Source of the DNA: Prevotellaceae bacterium
Lineage (GTDB): Bacteria; Bacteroidota; Bacteroidia; Bacteroidales; UBA932
Length of the DNA stretch: 41,067 nucleotides
Assembly (NCBI GenBank): GCA_031270845.1
Contig: JAISXF010000077.1
Span: 1 to 41,067 of the forward strand
Direction of reading: 5' to 3'
The notes beneath the pieces are model-generated. The model saw only the letters and a program-made list of their open reading frames with translations. It had not been told where the DNA came from and made no database searches. This document shows positions 1-16,394 of this stretch, piece by piece. Positions within the stretch are counted from its first letter, which is position 1. Every line of letters begins with the position of its first letter. A program made the position numbers and the translations under genes.

Positions 1-187
1 TCTCGCGCGAGATTATTTTTATCTCGCGCGAGATTATTTTTATCTCGCGCGAGATTATTTTTATCTCGCGCGAGATTATTTTTATCTCGCGCGAGATTTT
101 TTTTATCTCGCGCGAGATTATTTTTATCTCGCGCGAGATTATTTTTATCTCGCGCGAGATTATTTTTATCTCGCGCGAGATTTTTTC
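1..187. repeat. 21-bp palindromic tandem array 1 (left edge)
   Basis: Nine consecutive 21-bp units start at 1, 22, 43, 64, 85, 106, 127, 148 and 169. Each carries the perfect palindrome TCTCGCGCGAGA (ATCTCGCGCGAGAT with flanks), separated by an A/T-rich spacer. The unit at 85 has one A-to-T change in its spacer. The array starts at the first base of the window, so it probably extends further left. Its right end lies about 20 bp before the -7 box of the first gene, so the last unit is close to that promoter's upstream element. Function is unknown. Confidence 0.95.
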
Positions 188-207
188 AAAATGTCATACA
201 TTTTTTT

Positions 208-215
208 TATCTTTG
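208..215 (+). promoter_or_regulatory. Bacteroidota-type -7 box TATCTTTG
   Basis: A perfect match to the Bacteroidota primary sigma -7 consensus TAnnTTTG, followed by CA. It lies 50 bp before the ATG at 266, giving a predicted transcript start near 222 and a leader of about 45 nt. The -33 element is not clear; the matching distance falls in the T-tract just after tandem array 1. Confidence 0.7.
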
Positions 216-265
216 CATTCGAATCATAATTTTACATAAATATTAATTTTTAAATTTTAAAAGCA

Positions 266-1144
266 ATGAAAAAAACAGTATCCCTTTTTATGATGATGGC
301 CGGTCTGGGAATCGGCCTGGTAAGCGTATTATATAACGCGGTGAGCGGCTGGGAAATATTCCCCGACGTCGGCAGCGGCCTGACCCTCGCCATGGCGCTG
401 GGCGTAGTTACATATAATGATATTCCGCTCGTCGTGCTGGACAATATCCGCCGCTGGCACGGAAAAATAGGCGACCAGTTTGCCAGTCTCGACAACCTCG
501 TTACCATCCTTGGCCAGAACTTAACGCCCTGGAGCGTCCCGATGACCCTCTACAATACGCTGCTGGCCAACCGCAATGAACTTGATGCGCGGATACGGAA
601 ATGCCGTACCAGCGACGGCTCGTCAACCGACCGGCTCATGCGCAACAGTTTGCTTAAGACAACCATCGGGTTATGCCTCACGCAGGTGAAAGCATGGGCG
701 ATAAACGAATATTACGCCGGCGTTTTGACCCTCGACGACGTGCACCGGCTTGGTTTTTTTGCCCCCGGCGATACGAGCGGGTTCCGCGCGCGCCACAAGG
801 CAACCGACCTTGTGCCGGAAATTAAGGTGAAGATAATCAATATGGATTACGTGCACGTGGTTATTGACCAGGCGCTCGACGAAAATGCCGGTCCCGTGCT
901 GCATGGCTGGCCAAAGGGCGTGCGTCAGGCGCAGATTGTGATTATCGCTGTCGATGGGCGAACCGAAGTCGTCCGTCAGCTCACCTCGCGTCTGCATACG
1001 AATATTCGGATGCCCGAAGGCTCTCGAGGCAAGCATTTTCTCGCCATGGCGGCCTTCCTTAAGCATGTTGACGACGAGCCGCGCTATGGCCAGCAGATGA
1101 CCTTCTCGATGCCCGTCTCTACCGCCGACCTGCTGCTCGTGTAG
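266..1144 (+). CDS. Hypothetical protein with N-terminal membrane segments
   Basis: A 292-residue protein that I do not recognise. It opens with MKK and a hydrophobic stretch at about residues 5-26. A second weaker hydrophobic stretch lies at about 35-55, so it is probably anchored in the inner membrane or begins with an uncleaved signal. The remainder (about 60-292) is soluble in character. It has an alpha-helical-looking middle (about 85-165) and a later part rich in alternating hydrophobic residues (about 185-290) that could be a beta-sandwich; that fold is a guess. It is a single-gene unit: a promoter at 208 and a terminator at 1243-1274 flank it, and an unrelated gene (nrdJ) follows. The start is supported by the A-rich sequence immediately upstream and the position of the promoter. 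An overlapping minus-strand reading frame at 671-1159 is taken as a shadow. Confidence 0.7.
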   Translation: MKKTVSLFMMMAGLGIGLVSVLYNAVSGWEIFPDVGSGLTLAMALGVVTYNDIPLVVLDNIRRWHGKIGDQFASLDNLVTILGQNLTPWSVPMTLYNTLLANRNELDARIRKCRTSDGSSTDRLMRNSLLKTTIGLCLTQVKAWAINEYYAGVLTLDDVHRLGFFAPGDTSGFRARHKATDLVPEIKVKIINMDYVHVVIDQALDENAGPVLHGWPKGVRQAQIVIIAVDGRTEVVRQLTSRLHTNIRMPEGSRGKHFLAMAAFLKHVDDEPRYGQQMTFSMPVSTADLLLV

Positions 1145-1161
1145 GGAGAGGAGCCGCACAG

Positions 1162-1234
1162 TTACGCATTACGCATTACGCATTACGAAGTTGAGAGTTG
1201 AGAACATAGACTTTTAGACTTTGAGACAATAGAC
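1162..1234. repeat. Heptanucleotide tandem repeats (TTACGCA, AGTTGAG, and degenerate TAGACTT-like)
   Basis: Three short repeats of about 7-bp period follow each other: TTACGCA three times plus TTACG (1162-1187), AGTTGAG twice (1189-1203), and a looser series of AGAC motifs spaced 7-8 bp (1208-1234). They lie between the end of the hypothetical gene and its terminator. Similar heptads with other sequences occur at five other gene boundaries in the window. Confidence 0.85.
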
Positions 1235-1242
1235 AAAAACAT

Positions 1243-1274
1243 AGGGGCGAACCGATGTGTTCGCCCCTTTTTTT
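1243..1274 (+). terminator. Rho-independent terminator after the hypothetical gene
   Basis: The inverted repeat AGGGGCGAAC / GTTCGCCCCT has a short loop and is followed at once by a run of T on the plus strand. It lies 100 nt after the stop codon, with heptad repeats in between. Confidence 0.85.
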
Positions 1275-1280
1275 GTCTAT

Positions 1281-1320
1281 CGTCTCTGTTCCGTCTCTGT
1301 TCCGTCTCTGTTCCGTCTCT
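1281..1320. repeat. 11-bp tandem repeat (CGTCTCTGTTC)
   Basis: Three full 11-bp units and a 7-bp partial unit follow directly after the terminator. The period differs from the 7-, 21- and 42-bp repeats elsewhere in the window. No coding potential and no known function. Confidence 0.9.
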
Positions 1321-1376
1321 CATCTGCTCTAGATGGCAATAACTTTTCCACAATCGATTGTTGAAAAATCGAAATC

Positions 1377-1516
1377 GCTTGTTACAACTCGCATCCCGCC
1401 GTGTTTGTTAATTACCCGTTAATAAGTAACGCGCCGGAGGTGTCTCAAAACAGAAGCGTTTGTTGTAACTTCGCGAACCCTCCCGAAGGGCCGGACGACG
1501 ATCCGCCCGTGAGGGA
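1377..1516 (+). promoter_or_regulatory. Possible structured 5' leader of nrdJ
   Basis: The 230 bp between the 11-bp repeat and nrdJ hold no gene. Near the end a nested hairpin can be drawn: outer stem CCCTC (1478-1482) with GAGGG (1511-1515), and inner GGG/CCC plus CGGA/TCCG (1488-1507) around the loop CGACGA. Related motifs GTTACAACTCGC (1381-1392) and GTTGTAACTTCGCG occur further upstream. No B12-box sequence typical of cobalamin riboswitches was seen, although the enzyme needs cobalamin. No perfect TAnnTTTG box was found here; TAACTTTT (1340-1347) is the closest. A structured leader is plausible but unproven. Confidence 0.3.
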
Positions 1517-1550
1517 CTAATTACTTTATATTTTATAAATTATACGGAAA

Positions 1551-4121
1551 ATGACCGATATAAAAAAGCAAAAAACAGCGGCTTCTGCCGCCACCGGCAG
1601 CGATGCCAAAGGCTATCAGTATGACGACGTGCTGCGTGCTGCGCAGGAATACTTTAACGGCGACCGCCTCGCCGCCGATGTCTGGATAAACAAGTACGCC
1701 ATGAAGGATTCCGACGGCCACATCTACGAGCGAACGCCCGATGACATGCACCACCGCATGGCCGGCGAGTTCGCCCGTATCGAGCAGAAGTATCCCAATC
1801 CTCTCAACAAAAATACCATCTTCGAGCTGCTGCGCAAATTTCGGTATATCGTTCCCCAGGGCGGCCCGATGGCCGGCATCGGTAACAATCATCAAATCGT
1901 ATCCCTGTCCAACTGCTTTGTCATCGGCCGTACAAACCCCGCCGATTCCTACGGCGGCATTATCCGTATCGACGAAGAGCAGGTACAGTTGATGAAGCGG
2001 CGCGGCGGCGTCGGGCATGACCTCTCGCACATCCGCCCTTCGGGCAGCGCCGTCGAAAACAGCGCCCTGACCTCGACCGGCATCGTTCCGTTCATGGAGC
2101 GGTACTCCAATTCCACGCGCGAAGTGGCTCAGGACGGGCGGCGCGGCGCCCTGATGCTCACCATTTCCATCCGCCACCCCGATGCCGAGCAGTTTATTGA
2201 CGCCAAAATGGAGCAGGGGAGGGTTACCGGCGCCAATGTCTCGGTGAAGATTGATGATGAATTTATGAAAGCGGCTATCGCCGGAGCGCCTTACCGCGTG
2301 CAGTTCCCTGTCGATGCCGCGCCGGAGGCGATAAAGAACACGCGCGAAATTGATGCCGCGGCGCTTTGGAAGAAGATAATTCATAATGCCTGGAAGTCGG
2401 CTGAGCCGGGCATTTTGTTTTGGGATACGATTATCGGCGAGTCCATCGCCGACTGCTACGCCGAGCTCGGCTTCAGTACCGTAAGTACCAATCCCTGCGG
2501 CGAGATTCCGCTCTGTCCTTACGACAGCTGCCGCTTGATGGCCATCAATCTGTATTCTTATGTGGACAATCCGTTTACGCCTGCGGCGGTATTCAATAAG
2601 AATCTCTTTAAAAAGCATGTCGCTATCGCCATGCGTTTGATGGATGATTTGATAGATCTGGAGCTTGAGAAGATAGATTCGATCCTTGCCAAGATTGACC
2701 GCGACCCCGAAGACGGGGAAGTTAAGCGCGTCGAGCGGGAGTTGTGGATGAATATTAAAGAAAAGGCGCTCAATGGGCGTCGTACGGGGCTTGGCATCAC
2801 CGCCGAAGGCGATATGCTGGCGGCGCTCGGTCTCATCTACGGCTCCGACGAGTCGATTGACTTTGCCGAAGACATCCAGCGGATGCTGGCGCTCGAGGCC
2901 TATCGTGCCTCGGTTGTGCTGGCCAAAGAACGCGGCGCTTTTTTGATATATGATGCCCGTCGCGAAGAGCAAAATCCGATGATTAACCGTCTGCGTGCCG
3001 CTGACGCGGCGCTCTATGACGAGATGGCGCTGCATGGCCGGCGTAACATCTCCATGCTCACCATTGCGCCCACAGGCACGGTGAGTATGATGACGCAAAC
3101 CACGTCGGGTATCGAACCGGTTTTCGCGCCCATGTATCGCCGTCGCCGTAAGGTGAACCCGAACGACAGGAACGCCAAAATCACGAGCATCGACGAGCAG
3201 GGCGACGCGTGGGAAGAGTACAGCGTCTGCCATTACAAGTTCCGCACGTGGTGCGAAATCAACGGTTATAACATGGCCGAAGTAGAAGCCTGCACCGAAG
3301 CCGAACAGAAGAAGTTGGTCGAGCAGTCGCCGTATCGTAAGGCGTCGGCGAATGAAATCGACTGGGTCGCGAAGGTGAAAATGCAGGGACGGATGCAGAA
3401 ATGGGTCGATCATTCTATCAGCGTAACGGTGAATTTGCCGGCCAATATCAGCGAAAGCGCCGTGGCCGACGTTTATAAAGCGGCGTGGGAGAGTGGTTGC
3501 AAAGGTATCACGGTATATCGCGACGGGTCGCGCGGCGGGGTGCTGATTAATAACGACCCGAAGAAGGATGAGGCGATGATGCCCGTTAAGCGCCCCGATG
3601 TGCTCAAGGCGGAAGTCGTCCGTTTCCAGAATGGCCGGGAGCAGTGGATTGCTTTAGTGGGGATGTACAAAGGCAAGCCGTATGAAATCTTTACCGGTTT
3701 AGTGGATGAGGACGTGCGCATGATTCCCAAGGCCGTAACGATGGGCGAAATTGTGAAAGTGAAGGACGGAGCAGGGAAGTCGCGGTACGATTTCCGGTAT
3801 ATCGACCGCTACGGCTACCCGAATGTGGTCGGGGGCATTTCGCACATGTTTAATAAGGAGTTCTGGAATTACGCCAAGCTCATTTCGGGCGTCCTGCGCA
3901 ACAATATGCCGATAGTCGATGTCGTCAATCTCATACAGGGACTGGAATTGGACAGCGCCTCTATCAATACCTGGAAAAACGGGGTGGAGCGCGCCCTCAA
4001 ACGCTACATTCCCAACGGCACCACCGTATCTAAAACCTGTGCCAAATGCGGCCACGAAGCGCTCGTTTATCAGGAAGGCTGCCTCACCTGCCGGCATTGC
4101 GGCGACTCTAAGTGCGGATAA
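1551..4121 (+). CDS. nrdJ: Adenosylcobalamin-dependent (class II) ribonucleoside reductase
   Basis: An 856-residue class II ribonucleotide reductase, which converts ribonucleotides to deoxyribonucleotides using adenosylcobalamin and needs no oxygen. The active-site set is visible. Cys122 (in SLSNC) and Cys327 would be the redox pair; Asn314, Cys316 (thiyl radical) and Glu318 form the NPCGE motif. Cys327 lies 11 residues after Cys316, as in characterised class II enzymes. There is no N-terminal ATP-cone. The C-terminus ends in a cysteine-rich tail (about 830-856, CAKCGH...CRHCG...CG) that probably binds zinc and passes electrons from thioredoxin. It is followed 3 bp later by ispE, so the two are probably co-transcribed. 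The ATG is preceded by an A-rich stretch, normal for this phylum. Confidence 0.96.
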   Translation: MTDIKKQKTAASAATGSDAKGYQYDDVLRAAQEYFNGDRLAADVWINKYAMKDSDGHIYERTPDDMHHRMAGEFARIEQKYPNPLNKNTIFELLRKFRYIVPQGGPMAGIGNNHQIVSLSNCFVIGRTNPADSYGGIIRIDEEQVQLMKRRGGVGHDLSHIRPSGSAVENSALTSTGIVPFMERYSNSTREVAQDGRRGALMLTISIRHPDAEQFIDAKMEQGRVTGANVSVKIDDEFMKAAIAGAPYRVQFPVDAAPEAIKNTREIDAAALWKKIIHNAWKSAEPGILFWDTIIGESIADCYAELGFSTVSTNPCGEIPLCPYDSCRLMAINLYSYVDNPFTPAAVFNKNLFKKHVAIAMRLMDDLIDLELEKIDSILAKIDRDPEDGEVKRVERELWMNIKEKALNGRRTGLGITAEGDMLAALGLIYGSDESIDFAEDIQRMLALEAYRASVVLAKERGAFLIYDARREEQNPMINRLRAADAALYDEMALHGRRNISMLTIAPTGTVSMMTQTTSGIEPVFAPMYRRRRKVNPNDRNAKITSIDEQGDAWEEYSVCHYKFRTWCEINGYNMAEVEACTEAEQKKLVEQSPYRKASANEIDWVAKVKMQGRMQKWVDHSISVTVNLPANISESAVADVYKAAWESGCKGITVYRDGSRGGVLINNDPKKDEAMMPVKRPDVLKAEVVRFQNGREQWIALVGMYKGKPYEIFTGLVDEDVRMIPKAVTMGEIVKVKDGAGKSRYDFRYIDRYGYPNVVGGISHMFNKEFWNYAKLISGVLRNNMPIVDVVNLIQGLELDSASINTWKNGVERALKRYIPNGTTVSKTCAKCGHEALVYQEGCLTCRHCGDSKCG

Positions 4122-4124
4122 ATA

Positions 4125-4877
4125 ATGATCTGCTTTCCGCCGGCTAAAATCAACATCGGCTTATCGGTAAAATCCCGACGCGAGGACGGGTTCCATGAAA
4201 TCGAAACCCTGTTGTGCCCGGTTGCGCTCTGCGATGTGCTGGAGATAACCGCTTCGGAGGCGTTCTCCTTTCACTTGTCGGGGCTGCCGGTCGAGGGCGA
4301 TGTGGAGTCGAATTTATGCGTAAAAGCCTACCGCCTGTTGCAGGCGACGTTCGACTTGCCGCCTCTCGCCGTCTATCTGCATAAGGTTATCCCTGCCGGC
4401 GCAGGGTTGGGCGGCGGCTCGTCGGACGCAACGGCCATGCTGCAATTGCTGAACGAGTTCTTTGCGCTGGGTTTATCGCCTGCGCAGCTTTGGCAGTATG
4501 CCGTACAATTGGGCAGCGACTGCGCCTTTTTCCTCCACAACCGCCCGATGCTCGCTACCGGTCGCGGCGAAATACTGACAGACTTTCCCGTCCCGCAACT
4601 CAGCGATTACCGTATTGTATTGCTCTTCGCGCCGGTATCGGTTTCTACGGCTGCCGCCTATGGCGCCGTTACTGCGCAGTTGCCGGCGCATCCGCTGACC
4701 GACTTGCTGGCGCAGCCTGTCGAAACATGGAAAGATTGCCTCGTAAACGATTTCGAGCAGTCTGTCTTTGCACAGTACCCCATCCTGGCCTCGCTCAAAG
4801 AGCAACTCTATGACGCCGGCGCCGTCTATGCCGCCATGAGCGGCAGCGGTTCGGCATTGTTCGGGCTGTTTCGTTGA
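4125..4877 (+). CDS. ispE: 4-diphosphocytidyl-2-C-methyl-D-erythritol kinase
   Basis: A 250-residue GHMP-family kinase of the non-mevalonate (MEP) isoprenoid pathway. It phosphorylates the 2-hydroxyl of CDP-methylerythritol using ATP. The N-terminal PAKINIGL contains the expected catalytic Lys8. The glycine-rich ATP-binding motif PAGAGLGGGSSDA is at 90-102, and the likely catalytic Asp is Asp132 in GSDCAFF. A second glycine-rich segment, MSGSGSALFG, lies near the C-terminus. The protein is somewhat shorter than the E. coli enzyme but complete. It starts 3 bp after nrdJ and converges on rpoC, whose terminator lies between them. Confidence 0.95.
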   Translation: MICFPPAKINIGLSVKSRREDGFHEIETLLCPVALCDVLEITASEAFSFHLSGLPVEGDVESNLCVKAYRLLQATFDLPPLAVYLHKVIPAGAGLGGGSSDATAMLQLLNEFFALGLSPAQLWQYAVQLGSDCAFFLHNRPMLATGRGEILTDFPVPQLSDYRIVLLFAPVSVSTAAAYGAVTAQLPAHPLTDLLAQPVETWKDCLVNDFEQSVFAQYPILASLKEQLYDAGAVYAAMSGSGSALFGLFR

Positions 4878-4904
4878 AGCCACCGAGTGCATTCTTTCTT
4901 AGCT

Positions 4905-4938
4905 GAAAAAGAAAACCCCGGATCGTTCGACCCGGGGT
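4905..4938 (-). terminator. Rho-independent terminator of the rpoBC operon
   Basis: On the minus strand ACCCCGG pairs with CCGGGGT, with a short TCG/CGA inner extension, and is followed by TTTTCTTTTT. It lies just beyond the rpoC stop codon at 4992-4994. On the plus strand the same stem lacks a T-run, so it is a weak terminator at best for ispE. Confidence 0.8.
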
Positions 4939-4991
4939 CTCTTCCATATTATAAACACAAAAAGGAGCGTATGATAAACGCGCGCTTATTT

Positions 4992-9257
<4,266 letters not shown>

Positions 9258-9317
9258 GTTTTTGACTATTTAATTATTGATTCTTAGCGTTTATTTTACT
9301 TCTCCTTTCGGAATCTG

Positions 9318-13136
<3,819 letters not shown>

Positions 13137-13175
13137 TGTAATGGGATTAGTTGACTGATAAACTATTTTAACGAC

Positions 13176-13210
13176 AAAAAGGCTTAGAACCCCAAAAGGG
13201 TTCTAAACCT
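13176..13210 (-). terminator. Terminator-like attenuator between rplL and rpoB
   Basis: On the minus strand a 12-bp stem (GGTTTAGAACCC with GGGTTCTAAGCC, one G-U wobble) encloses a short T-rich loop and is followed by TTTTT. It lies inside the ribosomal protein/RNA polymerase operon, 33 nt after the rplL stop. By analogy with the partial terminator between rplL and rpoB in E. coli it would lower transcription of the polymerase genes relative to the ribosomal proteins. The stem is seen directly; partial read-through is inferred because rpoB has no other evident promoter. Confidence 0.75.
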
Positions 13211-13242
13211 GTGTTTGGCTTCCCGAATCACGGGCGGAACGT

Positions 13243-13617
13243 TTATTTAATTTCAACTTCCCCGCCGGCTTCTTCAAGTTGCGCTTTAATTTGTTCGGCT
13301 TCCGCTTTTGAAACTTTCTCTTTTATCGCTTTCGGAGCTGCATCTACTAATTCCTTAGATTCTTTTAAGCCCAACCCGGTAACTTCTTTTACTGCCTTCA
13401 CTACCTGCAGTTTTGCCTGACCGGGTGAGGTTAAAATTACATCGAAAGCGGTTTGTTCTGCTTCTTCAGCGGCGCCCCCTGCGGCCGGAGCGGCTACTGC
13501 TACTGCAGCGGCGGCCGGCTCAATGCCGTACTCTTCTTTCAGGAGGGTTGCCAATTCTTGAACTTCTTTTACAGTAAGATTTACTAATTCTTCTGCAAGT
13601 TTTTTAATGTCTGCCAT
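13243..13617 (-). CDS. rplL: 50S ribosomal protein L7/L12
   Basis: A 124-residue stalk protein that recruits translation factors to the ribosome. The three parts are visible: an N-terminal helical dimerisation region (about 1-35), an Ala/Gly/Val-rich flexible hinge (about 35-52), and a C-terminal factor-binding domain with [20 protein letters not shown]-like sequence. It follows rplJ by 74 nt and precedes the attenuator hairpin before rpoB. Confidence 0.98.
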   Translation of the reverse strand: MADIKKLAEELVNLTVKEVQELATLLKEEYGIEPAAAAVAVAAPAAGGAAEEAEQTAFDVILTSPGQAKLQVVKAVKEVTGLGLKESKELVDAAPKAIKEKVSKAEAEQIKAQLEEAGGEVEIK

Positions 13618-13691
13618 AATTATTTAATTTTTAATGTTTTTGTTTTTTGTTTTTAATATCAGACCGGCATTACCGGCCCATTTGTTTTTGT

Positions 13692-14213
13692 TTATGCGGC
13701 GCGTTCTTCCAGTGTTTTTAAGATTCCTGCAATGGTTTGGCCGCCCGACTGCAATGCCGAAATGACATTCTTCGCCGGCGACTGCAATGCACCAATCACA
13801 TCACCAATCAACTCTTCGCGCGATTTCACATGTACCAACGTTTCCAAAGCGCCAGCGCCAAGATACAGGCATTCCTGTACATAAGCGCCTTTCAGTTCGG
13901 GTTTACCGTGCTTGGCGCCAAATTCCTTAATCAAGCGCGCCGGTACGTTGGCGGTTTCCGTAAACATGACCGACGTGGGGCCACTCAATACCTCGTACAA
14001 CGCTGTTTCGGGGAAGTTGTTTTTTTCCAATGCTTTTTGGAGTAGCGTGTTTTTGACTACTACCAACTTGATGTTTCTCGCAAAACACTCCCTGCGTAAC
14101 TTTGTAGTATTTTCGGCATTCAGACCCGAAGTATCGGCAATGTAAAAATGAGGCGTTTGTTGAAGCTGCTCTGCCAGGCTCTCAATAATAATCTTCTTGT
14201 CTTCTTTTCTCAT
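13692..14213 (-). CDS. rplJ: 50S ribosomal protein L10
   Basis: A 173-residue L10 that anchors the L7/L12 dimers to the 23S rRNA stalk base. The N-terminal RNA-binding domain (about 1-110) and the C-terminal helical tail that binds L7/L12 are both present, and the length is standard. It starts 18 nt after rplA ends. In many bacteria L10 represses its own mRNA by binding its leader; no leader of the classical long type is visible in this short gap. Confidence 0.97.
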   Translation of the reverse strand: MRKEDKKIIIESLAEQLQQTPHFYIADTSGLNAENTTKLRRECFARNIKLVVVKNTLLQKALEKNNFPETALYEVLSGPTSVMFTETANVPARLIKEFGAKHGKPELKGAYVQECLYLGAGALETLVHVKSREELIGDVIGALQSPAKNVISALQSGGQTIAGILKTLEERAA

Positions 14214-14231
14214 CTCTTGTTCTCCTTTTCT

Positions 14232-14933
14232 TTATTCTGCAGCTGTCAACGTTTTCGTATCAACACATATGCCGGGGCTCATGGTTGACGAAATGAAAAC
14301 GCTTTTGATATACGTACCCTTCAAGGCTGAAGGTTTTAGCTTAACAACCATATTTAAAAATTCGTGTGCGTTGTCGGTAAGTTTCTCCACATCGAACGAC
14401 ACTTTCCCAATGGATGCGTGAACGATACCCTGTTTATCCACCTTAAAGTCGATTTTACCCGCTTTAACTTCCGATACCGCTTTACCGACTTCCATCGTTA
14501 CCGTACCGGTTTTGGGATTGGGCATCAACCCGCGAGGACCCAGCACGCGACCCAATGCACCCACTTTTGCCATTACCGACGGGGTGCAGATAATCACGTC
14601 GATGTCCGTCCATCCGCTCTTAATTTTTTCAATATAATCGTCAAGTCCTACATGTTCGGCGCCTGCCGCTTTCGCTTCCGCCTCTTTGTCGGGCGTGCAG
14701 AGCACCAGTACACGAGTAGTTTTCCCTGTCCCATGCGGAAGAGTTACTACGCCGCGTACCATTTGGTTCGCTTTCCGCGGGTCAACACCCAATCGTACCG
14801 CCAAATCAACCGCTGCATCAAATTTGGTAAAAGAAACTTCTTTTACTAATTTCATAGCTTCGACCAGCTTGTATTGTTTCAAGGGTTCAACCTTTGCGTA
14901 GGCGATTTTCTGTTTTTTTGTCAGCTTACTCAT
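14232..14933 (-). CDS. rplA: 50S ribosomal protein L1
   Basis: A 233-residue L1, part of the mobile stalk near the ribosomal E site. The family signature region around [18 protein letters not shown] is intact. It lies 15 nt downstream of rplK and forms the usual rplK-rplA pair, which L1 itself represses in many bacteria. Confidence 0.98.
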   Translation of the reverse strand: MSKLTKKQKIAYAKVEPLKQYKLVEAMKLVKEVSFTKFDAAVDLAVRLGVDPRKANQMVRGVVTLPHGTGKTTRVLVLCTPDKEAEAKAAGAEHVGLDDYIEKIKSGWTDIDVIICTPSVMAKVGALGRVLGPRGLMPNPKTGTVTMEVGKAVSEVKAGKIDFKVDKQGIVHASIGKVSFDVEKLTDNAHEFLNMVVKLKPSALKGTYIKSVFISSTMSPGICVDTKTLTAAE

Positions 14934-14948
14934 CTCTTCTACATGTTT

Positions 14949-15395
14949 TTAATTTACATCTACAGGAAATGCGCCTTCGACGACAATTCCCATACTCCGG
15001 GCGGTTCCGGCCACCATCCGCATAGCCGACTTGAGCGTAAATGCATTCATGTCGGGCATTTTGCTCTCGGCAATGGTACGGACTTGTTCCCACGACACGG
15101 TAGCGACCTTCTTGCGGTTTGGTTCGGGTGACCCCTTTTGTATCTTGGCTGCTTCCTGTAACTGGACGGCAACCGGGGGCTGTTTTACGATAAATTCAAA
15201 GGACTTATCGCTGTAAACCGTAATGATAACCGGCAGCACTTTCCCGGCCTTGTCTTGCGTGCGTGCATTAAACTGCTTGCAAAACTCCATTATGTTTACG
15301 CCTTTCGAACCTAATGCAGGACCTACCGGCGGCGAGGGATTAGCCGCTCCGCCTTTGATTTGTAGTTTAATTAATCCGGCAATTTCTTTAGCCAT
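14949..15395 (-). CDS. rplK: 50S ribosomal protein L11
   Basis: A 148-residue L11 of the GTPase-associated centre. The N-terminal proline-rich segment [15 protein letters not shown] and the C-terminal rRNA-binding domain (about 75-148) are complete. It lies 12 nt after nusG. Confidence 0.98.
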   Translation of the reverse strand: MAKEIAGLIKLQIKGGAANPSPPVGPALGSKGVNIMEFCKQFNARTQDKAGKVLPVIITVYSDKSFEFIVKQPPVAVQLQEAAKIQKGSPEPNRKKVATVSWEQVRTIAESKMPDMNAFTLKSAMRMVAGTARSMGIVVEGAFPVDVN

Positions 15396-15407
15396 AACTG
15401 TTTTCTT

Positions 15408-15956
15408 TTATTCTTTTTCTACTTGTACAAAACCTAACTCCAGCAAGGTTCTCCGGCCAAAAATCTTGACCGTTACTTTCAGCTTCTTCCTGTCTTCGTT
15501 CACTTCCTCAATCGTACCGTCAAATCCGTTGAAAGGACCGTCGGTTACTCTCACCTGTTCGCCTATGACAAACGGCGTAATGTTTTCCTCTTCTCCCTCG
15601 GCCAGTGCATCCACACGGCCTAAGATGCGATTTACTTCCGCCGGACGCAGGGGCATCGGTTTAGAACCTTTGACTTCCCCCAGAAAGCCCGATACGTTCG
15701 GAATGTTGCGTAAGACATGTTCCACTTCTCCCACCAGAGCAGCTTCTATTAAAACATACCCCGGATAATAGATGCGATCCTTACTAATTTTTTTACCATT
15801 TCTTACCTGGTAAATTTTCTCGGTAGGAATAAGCACCTGCGCGACATAGTCCTGAAGTCTCAAGCGTTTGATCTCATTTTCGATGTACTCTTTCGCTTTC
15901 TTTTCACGGCCGCCCGCAGACCTTAATACATACCACTGTTTAGCAATTTCGCTCAT
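15408..15956 (-). CDS. nusG: Transcription termination/antitermination factor NusG
   Basis: A 182-residue NusG that binds RNA polymerase and couples it to Rho or the ribosome. The N-terminal NGN domain begins WYVLRSAGGREKK. A KOW-containing C-terminal domain (about 125-182) includes GEQVRVTDGPFNGFDGTIEEV. Length is normal for Bacteroidota. It follows secE by 20 nt. Confidence 0.97.
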   Translation of the reverse strand: MSEIAKQWYVLRSAGGREKKAKEYIENEIKRLRLQDYVAQVLIPTEKIYQVRNGKKISKDRIYYPGYVLIEAALVGEVEHVLRNIPNVSGFLGEVKGSKPMPLRPAEVNRILGRVDALAEGEEENITPFVIGEQVRVTDGPFNGFDGTIEEVNEDRKKLKVTVKIFGRRTLLELGFVQVEKE

Positions 15957-15976
15957 TGTCCGTAAAGATTTTAATA

Positions 15977-16171
15977 CTACAAATCGAAGGTATAAATAAC
16001 CTGCATGCCGTTACGGAATAACAAGTCCATAGCAAATACTATCAACGACAAGATAACCGAACCGACCATCACAACCACAGCACTGTTTTGCAGCTGCGCC
16101 CACGACGGCCACGTTACCTTATGCACCAACTCGTTGTACGATTCTTTTAAATACGTTTTAATTTTTTTCAT
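15977..16171 (-). CDS. secE: Preprotein translocase subunit SecE
   Basis: A 64-residue SecE with one membrane segment (about residues 30-52, VVVMVGSVILSLIVFAMDLLF). An amphipathic N-terminal helix containing SYNELVHKVTWPSW is the family signature. It is a core part of the SecYEG channel in the inner membrane. The reading frame is open further upstream to 16246. I chose the ATG at 16171 because it gives the usual short SecE (single membrane span), and the upstream extension is poorly SecE-like. It sits between tRNA-Trp and nusG. Confidence 0.93.
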   Translation of the reverse strand: MKKIKTYLKESYNELVHKVTWPSWAQLQNSAVVVMVGSVILSLIVFAMDLLFRNGMQVIYTFDL

Positions 16172-16278
16172 TTTTTTAACGATTGTGCCGGAAGCTTCGC
16201 GGTTGGAAGCGCTTGCGAATAGTCCCGGCGTGTTCTCATTTTTCACTCAGCGGCCGTAACACACCGCCTTGTTACTTG

Positions 16279-16349
16279 CAGGGGCAGAGCGATTCGAACG
16301 CCCATCAACGGTTTTGGAGACCGCTATTCTACCCTTGAACTATGCCCCT
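16279..16349 (-). tRNA. tRNA-Trp (CCA anticodon)
   Basis: A 71-nt cloverleaf with acceptor stem AGGGGCA/TGCCCCT. The anticodon stem GCGGT/ACCGT flanks the loop CTCCAAA (anticodon CCA), and the T-arm contains GTTCGAATC. CCA is not encoded. It lies between tuf and secE on the same strand. A C/G-rich hairpin at 16354-16369 in the short gap after tuf may help release or process it. Confidence 0.95.
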
Positions 16350-16394
16350 GTAACCCCCTTGTGGGGGGGATGGGTTTATTTCAAAACGATTATT

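Noticed and set aside
1-187. CRISPR array
   Set aside because: The 21-bp units are contiguous, with near-identical short A/T spacers rather than unique spacers, and no cas genes are present.
1320-1550. Cobalamin riboswitch before nrdJ
   Set aside because: No B12-box-like sequence or GCCACTG motif was found in the leader.
1533-3413. 626-codon minus-strand frame opposite nrdJ
   Set aside because: Fully antisense to a clear nrdJ gene; a product of GC-rich codon bias.
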